A stretch of 64,000 nt of DNA from Hybos culiciformis (taxonomy: Eukaryota; Arthropoda; Insecta; Diptera; Hybotidae): the NCBI GenBank assembly GCA_964007475.1, contig OZ023273.1, positions 144,309,308-144,373,307 of the forward strand, read 5' to 3'. The notes below the pieces were generated by a model. That model searched no databases. It worked only from the letters and a program-made list of their open reading frames with translations, and was not told the origin of the DNA. Position 1 is the stretch's first letter. Every line of letters begins with the position of its first letter. Positions 23,801-35,800 of the stretch are shown here, in pieces. The translations under genes and the position numbers were made by a program.

Positions 23801-26800
23801 ATTTAATTTATATTATTGTGTCAAAATATAAAGTGACGAAAACTATATAACAATTATTGGTTTTATAAAATATTTGTTCAATAATTTTGTTAATAATTTA
23901 ATTTTTAAAATATCCTGATTTAGAAACATCTGAGTATAAAAATCTCTGATAATAAAAATTAAATTGTAATATTTCAATGACCAATTTTTGTAAGATCATC
24001 AAATCTTATAATGTGTAGAGTAGACCATAGAATAAATCAATCTTATATTGATGGTAATTATTGATTTTTCGTTGAAGCTGCAAGTTTTAACTAAGTCTGA
24101 GTGTGATAACTTTATACATTAAAAGCAGAGAGATGGAAAAACCATTGAACTTTTTAGTTTTTTAGATTTAAGAAAAAAATTATTTTCTATGGAAACAATT
24201 AGAACGTGTAATTACATAAAAACACTTGAATTACTAATCAAATTAGAACCAATTAGTTTTTAATGAAAATATTCTGAATCTGGAACATAACGTTTTATTC
24301 AAGGATATTATTGTTATTATTATTATTTTTTATTTTTTTTTTCAAAGGAAAATTTAAATGTTCTATTTTTCCTAATTAATAGAAATTTTCGAAACTTTCT
24401 TTTAATTTACAAAGAAAATGTTGTAGGCGTGAAAATAATAAAAGAAAAATCATAATGTCATTTACATAATATTGTTTTAGGTAGGTATAGATAATTTACT
24501 ATACTTTTGCATGTTTATTATGTATACACACGAATTACGTATAATTATAAACCATTTATTTATTATATTTCATTTTTAAAAGAGAAAAATTAAATTTACC
24601 TGAACATTGAAATATTTTACACTTCTTTCATTATCATTAAAATGAAAGACTTTAACATTTCTAAAAACAAAGAAACTCTAGTATATTTATTTCAAATATA
24701 TTTTTGTTATAAACGACATCTTGTCGAACTAATAAAGTCTAAGAAAGCAATGTGTTAATAAAAGAGGGAGGCGACAAAGTTTTTGAACTCTTGAAATATT
24801 CTAACCATGATACTAAATCTAGTTTAAAGTCAAGGTTAAGGAGACTAAATTGTATGACTGTGTGAGGTCAATTTTATAGTTTTAATTTTGTACAACTTTA
24901 TTTATGTTTATTATGGTAAAAATATAATTTTTGCAATTGATTCATCATTCATATTAATTTGAATATATTTAATCATATTATTGTATTTAAGTCGTAAATG
25001 AATTGTATTGATAAATGGTACTCAAATAAAGTCGGCTTGCATTAGGTTGTATCTAAACTGAAGTAAACTAATATTCTTGGTTAAAAATAGGGGCTAAATA
25101 TATTTTTTAGTTTACTAAAACACCAAATAAATTAATAGCATGTAGTCTTATACCATATGATAATATTTATCGTAATCTTTTTTTTCAATTCATGTTTTCT
25201 TAATAAGGCATTTAGAAAATTAAGATTTGTATATGAAAATTTCCAATCAACAAACAAAAAATCCTCCAGTAACTTCTATAACCGCATTTATAATTACATA
25301 ACATTGAAAAATTCTTTCGATAGTAACTTATATAATTATGTTCAGTTATTTTAAGGATAATACGGAGGATTAGTAGTAACATAGTTCAAAATTATATTTT
25401 CCTTGTGGAAATAAAATAATTTTCGTTTACTCTTAATATCCATTAAAGTGTAGTGTTTAAAACTAAAGTCGAATAAAATTCAATAAAGTTGTAGAGAAGT
25501 TAAGTAAAATAAATTGCGAAAAACATTTCAAGAATTTTAAAGTGTCTTAATTTTTTTTTAAAAAGAAATATTTATAGAATTGTTTGAACTTAATTTTTTT
25601 TTTTATATTTATATCATAATTACAATTCAGAGTCCTCTCATATTTTGAAAGAAACTTAACATTTTTGACAACTTTTTATTTTAGTTACTATTAAAACCGA
25701 TTATAGATAATTGTTTTCAATAGTTTTAAATATTTTACTATAGATTATTATTTATATAAAAAGTAGCTATTTTTTTTTCTATTAGGTACCTACATATAGT
25801 TATTTAAAAAATGTACAAAAAAATTTTTTTTTGTTAACTATAATTATTAAGTCATTTTTCAGGAAATTTATTCCGCACTAATTATATCTGAATACAAATC
25901 GATCAGCTGCTTTCAAAGGATTAATTTTAATTTTTAGTATTTTCATATTAATCTTAAAGTTACACGCGATTAAATTTCTTTAGCGAGTGTATCTTTATAC
26001 TGATTATCAAAAAAAAATTAAAGAAAATAATTATAAGTTTTTCTTTCAACTCCTTGAAATCATTGAACTATTATTAATCGGCCGATAATGATAATAGTCG
26101 ATAATGATTATTCATTCAGACTGATTATAATAGCTATTTCAAAAAATAAAAAGCACAAGTAGTTATTATACAGTCAACTGTATTTAGTACTTTTTTTTAC
26201 AATCGCCGTGATTTCAGATCTAATAAAAATAGTTTTGTGCCTCAATTTACTATTGAAAGATGACAAAGAAGCATCATGATCCTTGTAATATAATAATGAA
26301 AAAGCATAACATAAAATGTATTTATTTTATTTTTTGGGGGGAGAATTTATACATAAAAAAAAAAATACGTAGACTAAACTGTTGTAGAAGTTTTAAAATT
26401 AATAAACTTCAAGATTTTGCATGAATGGAAAATTTTTTAAATCACAAGGATAATAATGAAATAGCGTTGGTAAATATTATATTTCACGAAATTAAAATAA
26501 ATTTTTTTTTACCCAATTATAAAGCCTTTAGGAATAATGTAAACATGGAATTTTATTACGTTGTTTTTTGTATGATTTTATAAATAAATTTATGTCATTT
26601 GAAGAAATTATAGGGGATTTAATGTTTAACTAAAAATATAATTTTGAAAAGAGCAAAAATTGAGGTGAAAAACACATTAAATATCGTCTGATTAATGACA
26701 AAAAAAAATCTATCAAATTAAAAGGGAAAATTAAAACAAAATTATTCAAATATGGTCGATATTTTTTCTACCTTTTAACCTAAACTATATTATAAGTATT

Positions 26801-29800
26801 ATATTTTATTTTATTTATTTTTTATTTTTTTTTTTAGACGATTTAACAATTAATTTAACTTTCGAACTGTCACTTTCGAAGTCACCAGATGCAGTTTTTA
26901 AATCCATTTCCGATATTCGAAGAAATTATTGTTAAAAAGAACAAAAAAAAACTGTTTTTCTTCTGGTTGACAATAATTTTCGATTTCTTAACTTTTTCAA
27001 CTTTATGGCTGATTGAACTTTAGTTTTATTATTTTTATTAATTATTTTTTAATTTTTGTTTAATTGAAAAATAGAAATTTTTTAAATTATTTTTTTTTTA
27101 TATTATTTATTTTTATAATATCTTTACGAATAATATATGAAAATCCGAAAAATATTAGATTTGACAAAAACTGATTATAATAGTATTAAACGCTTATTAT
27201 ATTTCTTTCGTATTTTTCACCTGAAATAATATAATGTGGCTGAGACGACGATATTTATTACGACATTTCTTAATCTGATATAAGTCATTTGAAATCACAA
27301 TATGATGGAATTTAATATTTAGCGAAATAATTTTATAATACTTTCTGAATCTAAAATTTCATTCAGTATTTTAATTTTAGAATTATTATTACGTGATTGT
27401 ATTGTATATGATTTAAGAGATTTTAAGTTCAAAGTTTATGTAAAGATTTTTTTTTTATATTTGAAATCGTTTTTTGAGAATTTGTTCCATGATATTGACA
27501 TGAAAAATTTGTATGAGTTAAAATTTTAAAGCTTGATTAATATTATAGGCCAAACACTTACAACAAAGAAACTTAGTTTGGGAAAAAGTTCTTGAAACTA
27601 GTTTCATAAAACTTTTAATGGTTGTCGTATACCCAATCCAACTAAAAATTGAAACTTACGTACAAAAATGACGATATAAAACCATTTAAATTTGGAAACT
27701 GAATAAAAGACTGATAAATCTATGTTTCATGGAACAAAATTCAACAGTTTCATGAAATTTACTTCAGTCCTCCTAGAAGCTTGATGTTTTAATTATTATA
27801 TTTTGGTATATTATAGTACCTACCAAATTTTTTTTTTTTTTTGGAATTTAATACAGTCGTATTTTATAATTATATTAACAAACTGAAATGAGTAAAAACA
27901 TAAAAGAAGGTCAAATTAATTTTGTTAATTTGTTACAATTAATTTACAATTTTTGTTATGCATGTTGCTGTATATAGATGTAAAAGTCGACTTCTTACAA
28001 AATAATGTATTTATATATATAATCTTATAATTTATAGAACAAAATGTTCAAACTAAATTAAACTTAATAAAATTTCTTCCTATTCCGTGCGCCGGCATTT
28101 AATTATATTGTTTCGTTTTCATTTATTCATGATGGGAACTTTTTAAATACATATCCCATCTGCTTAGGATTTACTTAAAATATTAATTTTTAGTACAAGC
28201 ATATATGTAGTTAGAATTGGGACGACGCATTTGTTCATAGTTTGAACCTTACTGTCGATAAAAGTTCCTATGTGGAGTCGCCGGGCATCAAAATAAAAAA
28301 CTGAGGCTAAAAAGTAATTTTTTTTTAACCGCTTCTATAGGCATAATGTTATATCAGGTTTGACGAGGAATTTATTGTATTTTTTAAAACATCTAGCTAA
28401 AGCATGTTTCCTTAAACATTGAATGCAAAAGGATCTTAAGATATAATATACCAAATATTTCCTGCCTTGTTTTCAATTATTTATTTTCTGTTAAGTTTCC
28501 ATTGCATTCGTGTTAATTCATTGAATTTCTTTCAACATGTCCTTTTGTATCTTCTCATCAATCGTACATAACGTAAGATTTAGATGAATATGAAAGTAAA
28601 GCAGTCAATAATCGCACAAATAAAAACAATATAATTTTTTTTTTCACAACCTTTCTTTTAACAACAAACTAGAAATGACGTCTGTTAAAATTTTAATTAA
28701 AATAACTCCTTCTGTTTTCATTTTTCAAGTATTTAATGTCTTCTTATGTCTTCAGGACGTGAGCTTTCAATTTGATCGTTTAATTTTCATTCTTTTTCTA
28801 TTTATTAAGCTCGTTGAACTTTTTAAATTATTTGTATGTAAATTGTTGCATAGGAAAAATGTTTCTACTAAGAAAAAGTATTGTGAAATATATTTTAATA
28901 ATTAATTTTTTGTTTTAATATTATTTTAACTTTATGTCAAATGACTTTTTCTTTATTTAACTGTATAGTTAATGTGAAGATTTTTACATTTTTTAATTTT
29001 AGCTTCTATACAAGTAGACTTTAAAACTACATATTAAGTTAGCTAAAATAAATAAATATTTTGAATAAAAAGAAATCTTATTTAACAACGTTAATTTAAA
29101 ATTTATATTCTTCAGCTTACAATTTTTCGGATATTATTAAAGATATTTACTCACTCTTTTATATGTTTTATCGGTAGGGGTTTTATTTATTTTACAGATT
29201 TATATGAATGAAGATTTTATTTACCACAGAACAACAATAAATAATTATAACTAGTCAATAACGGCGCGAACGTTGTTTCGCTTTAGCTAGAACTAGTCCT
29301 TATTAATAAAAATAATAATGCCGTGTATAATTTTTATTTATAATAATAATTTATATGCTCACTATATAGATAAGGTGAACATTTAAAATATAGGTACTTA
29401 TTTATGGTTCTAACATCGAACTCTTTAATTTTAAATTTGTATGTGTTCTTCAAAACACCGCTTATGGTTTACTTTCAAGTATTTTCGACTTTTAATATAA
29501 ATTTATTGCAAACAACAGCAGCTGCGGAATAAAATTAAAGACTGATAATCCGCCAGTATTTAAAAATTAGAAAATGTAGGCTCCATCACTATCTATTGAT
29601 TTTAGAAAATAAACCCAAAAAATCAATCATCGCAAATATGATAATTTAAATCATTAGAGAATTTATTGTGACCATAATAAAGTTCTTTTTTATGTTTTGT
29701 TTTTCTTTTTGACCTTAAAAAAATTAAAACTTTAAAACAAATAAAAATATGTATTTCCATCCCTAAAAATTATTTTATTTCAATTTCCTTTGAAATAAAT

Positions 29801-32800
29801 TTTAAATCAGTGTACCAGATACTGAAAAATGTTTAAAAATTTAATTGAAGTTTGATCCAATTCAATTAATTTTACGAATCAGTTATAAACTGTGAGTTAA
29901 ATGAGTATTCTTCAAAGCTATTGATGTATATGTCTAAAAACTTAAGAAGTACAATAATATTAATTCATTGACAAAATTTTATAAACGCATAAATTTACTA
30001 CTAAGAAATTGCCAATTCCGATATACATATATAATTTAATACTTAAAGATTTTCAAAATGTTGTCGGAACTCAACCACACATGTCCCAGGTTAACGATAA
30101 CGCCAACCCAACAATGTGTATTACTAAATTTCAAAATATTGTCGACTTTGGTAACGCTTCATCATCATACTACATGATGTCTCTGAAGCAACATTCTAAC
30201 AAAATATTTTAACTATCACATGTATTAAAGTATATTTTTTACATATATTGTAAATTTAAAATATATACTGTTCAAATGTAATAATATAAAATGTTATTAA
30301 AGAGTTAAAAAAAAAATTAAAAACATTTGAATCATAAAACAATAACTTTAGGTAACAAAAATATAACAAAAAAAAAATAAATATTTTTTCTTAAATAACA
30401 TAAAATTATATTTATTTAATAGTCATATATCGTGATCTACTCAAGTTAGTTTCTATGTTTTATTATTCAAACTAACTAAAAGGAATAAAAAAACAATGGG
30501 GTATATGCATAATCATATATTCAATTTATCATGTACACGTCCATAACATATGGTGTAGTGTACATATATTAATGTTATACACATGCCAGATATTATATAA
30601 AACTAGATACATAAATTTCTAAAAGCCATTATTAATAATGAAAAAGAATAAATAAAAGACAGCAACAGATAAGTTTCGAACAAAAATTTTTGAAACTATG
30701 TAAAAAAAAATTTATTGTTTTTAAAAATTGCAGAACAATTTCCTAAATTAGACTGAAAAATCTTCATGATTGCAGTTAGTAATGACATAATGTATTTATT
30801 TTTTTTTTTTTCAATAAATGTTAAGAATGCAAAACAATTAACGAAAATACTTATATAATTTTTTTTTATTTTTTTTTATTATGCGTTATTATGAATAAAT
30901 ATGTCAAGCTTTAGTTATACATATTCTATTAAATATTTCAAAAAGATATGAGTGATTGTTAAAAAATAATGACATAAAAAGAGCTTCAAATCATTTGCAT
31001 ATAGCCTGATTTTGATATGAATTTAAATTTTTCATATTATTTTGACCGTCATGGTGTAGTGATATTGCCATTATCTTACAGCATGTTCGGTCGTGTGTTC
31101 CATTCCTACCTCGGACTGGAAATTATGTTGATTTTCTCAACTTGTTCACTTGAATTAGGTGTTATCTTGTTTTTAAAAAAAAAAAAAATAGCTAAATCAT
31201 ATTTTACATATTCATTATAAATAATGGAATAAACTATGAATGGATATTCAATAGAAAAAAAACTAATTCCGGTGCTGATGTCACAAGCATCATACATATC
31301 CTGTGCTGTGCATAATTATACTATTGTACATAAATATTCGTTCATTTTTGAAATATTTTCTTTAAATTTCACAAAAAAAAAAAATTGCTTTGTTAAAATA
31401 AATGACAAAAATATTAAACTACGTACATACATATATTCAAATCGACGTTTTAATTGATTTATTTGACTTTTGAATCATTGATGATATCTACCAATATTCT
31501 ATTTATATTTTGTCAAAAGTGATATTAATTGCAATCATTTTACTCATAATGACATGTCATAAAAGATATAAGTTTACAATAAGCATGAAATATCCTTCTA
31601 AAATGACATTGCATTATAAAATCCCATAAAGAAAATATTTCAAATATAAAATCAAAAGTGAATTTTTTGTCTTTAACTATATTCGTGAGGAATGTGTTTC
31701 CATATTAAACACGTAAATTTATTCAATTTCCATATTCTTTCTAAAATTTATGTAAATAGGTATACATGAATGTATATATTTAAATAAACATATATTTTTA
31801 TATAATTATATATATATATATTTATTAAAGAAATATGAATTGTAAGAAAATGCATAAACAAACAAACATATTATAATAACATACATTATGTATATATCTA
31901 AGTACCTAATATCAAAATAAATAATTTCATGAAAGGCCATGAATCTTTTATTTTATTAAAATAAAATATATTCATATATATAATGTATGTTCTACATTAT
32001 ATCCATCCCAGTAAGCAAAATATCTACTTTTGAATGAATTTAATATTCTGTCGACTAACCCTTTTTGAATTTAATGCGTAAATGATTAGAATTGTTGTAA
32101 TTTCAAAAACCAGTTTATTTAAAAAATGCTTTTATGAAGTAAAAATTTCCATAAAATATTACTCAATACGTTTTCGAACCAAAGTTTTCGATCTGTACTC
32201 TTATCAAATACAGATTGGAATAAGATTAAAGTTTTTCCAAAATTGAACGTAAATATATGAATAAATATTTGATAATAATTTTTAATTATAATGCAAATCA
32301 ATGGATTGGATGAATTAACAAATTTTCATTGCCATCATAGATATCTATATAATTTAAACAAATATATAAAATAATGCGGTACTACTTGTTTTAAAATTTT
32401 ATTTCTAGCTTTTTAACAATAAGATAAAACATCTTAATCTTGAAAGTGATAAGAACAATTTACCTTCTACTTTTTGAACAAAAATCTGCCAGTTTTTCAA
32501 ATTATACTTTTTACTTTTTCTAATTATATGACTATCTTACTTAGTGGTATATTTTGTAGTTATTACTGCGTTTAGTGATTACACGAATATACTATTTACT
32601 TAATTAAATTTTATTTCAATCGGATTTCTTTTAGTAATTTTTCAAATTTCAAAATTAATTCTTTTTCTAATTCTAATTCTTTAATAAATATGGTACCTTT
32701 ACATATATTTTATGATATTTTTATAAAAAATAGAAATAAATATATTTGTTTTAATGATAACAATTATAAAGAACTATCTTCAGATAAAATATAACATTTA

Positions 32801-35800
32801 CAAATTTATACATTTTGAGATTTAGTTAAGTGCACATGTAGTTTGTATTTAAAATTATAAGTACCTGCCGGTAGTATTGGAATGACTTTATTTTATATTT
32901 TTATAGTTATTAGAAGCTAATATTGTCAACAATATTTTACAAACAGGAAAACTAAATCAGACAAAAGATTTTTTTTTCTTGTTTTTTATTTCAAATGGAC
33001 TTGCTTTCTTCAGAGAACATAAAATACCTTCTCTGGCTATAATTATACGAACAGTTTTCAAAATAGCAAAATATTCCTGGATTAGTTAATTTTATAGTAG
33101 TTTGAAAAATTATTTAAATTGTTTATTTCTTTTTATGCTAATAGGATAACCCCTATTCAACTTGTTTGCTATTTTTATGAATATTAAATACAATTTCTTT
33201 TCGCGGTTTATTTTTGAAAAAAAAAAAAAAAATAGAAAATTGTAATATTCTCAAAACTAGGCAAAGGCATTTAGTTAAATAGAAAGTAAATAGAAAGGCA
33301 GTAATTTGTTTGCTGTGAACAGAGGCAGACATTGTGAATAAATCTGGTAGCTATAACACTTTTTTAATAAATTAGTTTTCGAACATCCGGTAACATTGTT
33401 ATCGAAATTTTAATCCTTATTTGAGCCCTAATTATCATTTTGCTCTTCTTTAATTAGAATTCGAAAATCTTATCTTCAAAAACATCAAACATGCCTTTTT
33501 ATTATTAAGACAAGAATTTCGTATTTTTTCAGCTTTAGAAAAACCGATTTTAGATTCGTTTTCACTGAAAATTTAATGTTGTTATATATATACTATATTC
33601 TATATTTAGAAGTTAAAAAAAACTTAGCAAAATAGCATGTACCAAAATTAAATATCAAAAAAATGGAAGAATGATTTCAGAAGTAATTTGTTTACGTACT
33701 AAAGATATATTTAATAAAAATTTGGACAGTTAAGAACTCAAAACTTTAAAACTATTTAACTTAAGAAAGTAAGATACATTTTATTGAACAATACTACTAA
33801 TATATATTTGTTTTGCTTTAGTTTCAGCTTACCAAAAGTTAGTGCACGGCTTGAAAGATTAATGGGAACAAATGTTATTAGACTAACAGATCGTAAGTAT
33901 ATGAAGGAGTTAAGGATTCGGATTGAAGAAGATTACTTGGCTCAATTAGCTAAGAGAGTTGAAATGAGACAGGTAAAATTATTTTACTCAATTTTAAATT
34001 TATTTTTTAAATTTTTTTCTCGTCAATTATGTGATATGCAAAAAAATTGTATAAGAAATTACATATTTATCAAAAACAAATTTTTTGATTTATTTCTTAA
34101 CTTAGAGTAATGAACTGTCTTATTTAAGTAATAATTAATTTGTGTTTCAAGATAGACATAATGATAGACTTCTTTTGAAATGCAAAAATTTAAAAATAAA
34201 AATATCTTCAAATTAACTTTTTAAACAAAAATTTGAAATTTTTTTTGGCTAACATTTTTTAATCAGATCAACCCGTATATATTATTAGGGAACATAAATC
34301 ATAATTTCTGTTTATTTGGTCTGTTAAAAAAATTTATGAATTCTATTAATTTATTTTTGATTAGACAATTTTATGTTTTGTAAAACTTTTTGCAAAGAAA
34401 ATTTTCTTTAAATCATCTAAAATTTCATGTAAAATTTATTTTCTTTATTTTTATTTAAGATTTCAGATTTAAGGAAATAAAATATACTTAGTTCTTAGTT
34501 GATGTTCTACAAACAAATGATATTCCTATCTACCTGTACATGAAACTTTACATGAAACTTTTAAAACATATTTTTCTAAAAATTGTTGTTTTATGTATTT
34601 TGAGTAAATTTAATTATATATTACTGGGGTCTGAAGCATAACAGTCGCTACAAAAAATTGGTATACTTTGAAAAAGCACTCTCCGAACAAAATTTTAGTT
34701 TAATTTTATCCATTCAATATTAATTTTGAAATAAAATATATTTTTTTTTTTATAAAAATAACAAATGTAAACTTCCTGGAATTTTTCTAAAATTAGAAAA
34801 GTTTTTGAAGTAAAATAAAATCAGATTAAAAACTTTATAATTATTATTATTATTATTTTTTTTTGGGTCAAAATTCAGAATGAGCACCTTACATTCGACG
34901 AAATATAATAAAATATTTTCCAACTGAAAAATAAAAATTATTTGCAGAGTTTTCACAAATATGTTTGTATCTATATGTATTTATGTTTTTGCTTTTCTAT
35001 TAAAGATACATAATTTTTTGATACAAAATTAATTAATCGTGCGTCCATGTAATAATGTCGATTTTTAAATCAATTGTCAAAACATAGCTTTGATGGTCCT
35101 GAAACTTTTATGTACTTAATATATATTCAACGTTTGTTGACTCGATTTGTTACATACATAATATTGTAATGGAAAGAATTTGAATCCTTATCTTAGATTT
35201 GAAAAAAATGTTAACACAGCTCTTTAGAAAAATATTTATTTTTTTTTATATTTTTATCGATTTAAAAAGAAATGGAATAGAAACATTTTAAAAAATCCCG
35301 AATAAAAGCTCAATTTTCTTTTCAAGAATAACCTTTATTTGAATGCCACGATTTCTGTTCACAGGCTAAAGAAATTGAACGTGAGCGTAACTTAATTTTA
35401 GAAGGTAAAACTGACACAATTCCAGAATATTTAGCCCATCATCCAGTATTTCTGGCCGATAAAACGACTATGGAAGTTATTAATCACAGACGTTCTAAGG
35501 TAAAATAATTTGAATGATTATATAGTAATCATTCATTGATTTTTATATTTTAATTAATGATTTATTTTTATGTAGTTGAAAACGAACCGAGAAAAGAATG
35601 CAGAACGTCTTATTCGCCAAGGAGCTAAATGGGAACGTGAAAGATTATTATTTGAAGAAATGGAAAGAAAGAAAAAAGAAGCTGTCCAAAAATTCAAGAG
35701 AAAAATGAGGATGTTACAAAGAAGATTCTCAAAAGACAATGCCAAGAAAGGACTCAACTTAATAAGGTAAACAGCATACCTAACTTTTTGTGAATTTGCA

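Larger units (their letters stand above)
18386..33827 (+). other. 15.4-kb first intron of the coiled-coil gene
   Basis: Mostly A+T-rich sequence with long homopolymers and (TA)n runs (21664-21676 and 31808-31822). Contents I can support: LINE fragment (19536-19750), candidate exon (23191-23313), dispersed repeat copies (23651 and 29249), G+C-richer ORF patch (30055-30212), SINE (31044-31188). Elsewhere only chance ORFs. Confidence 0.6.
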
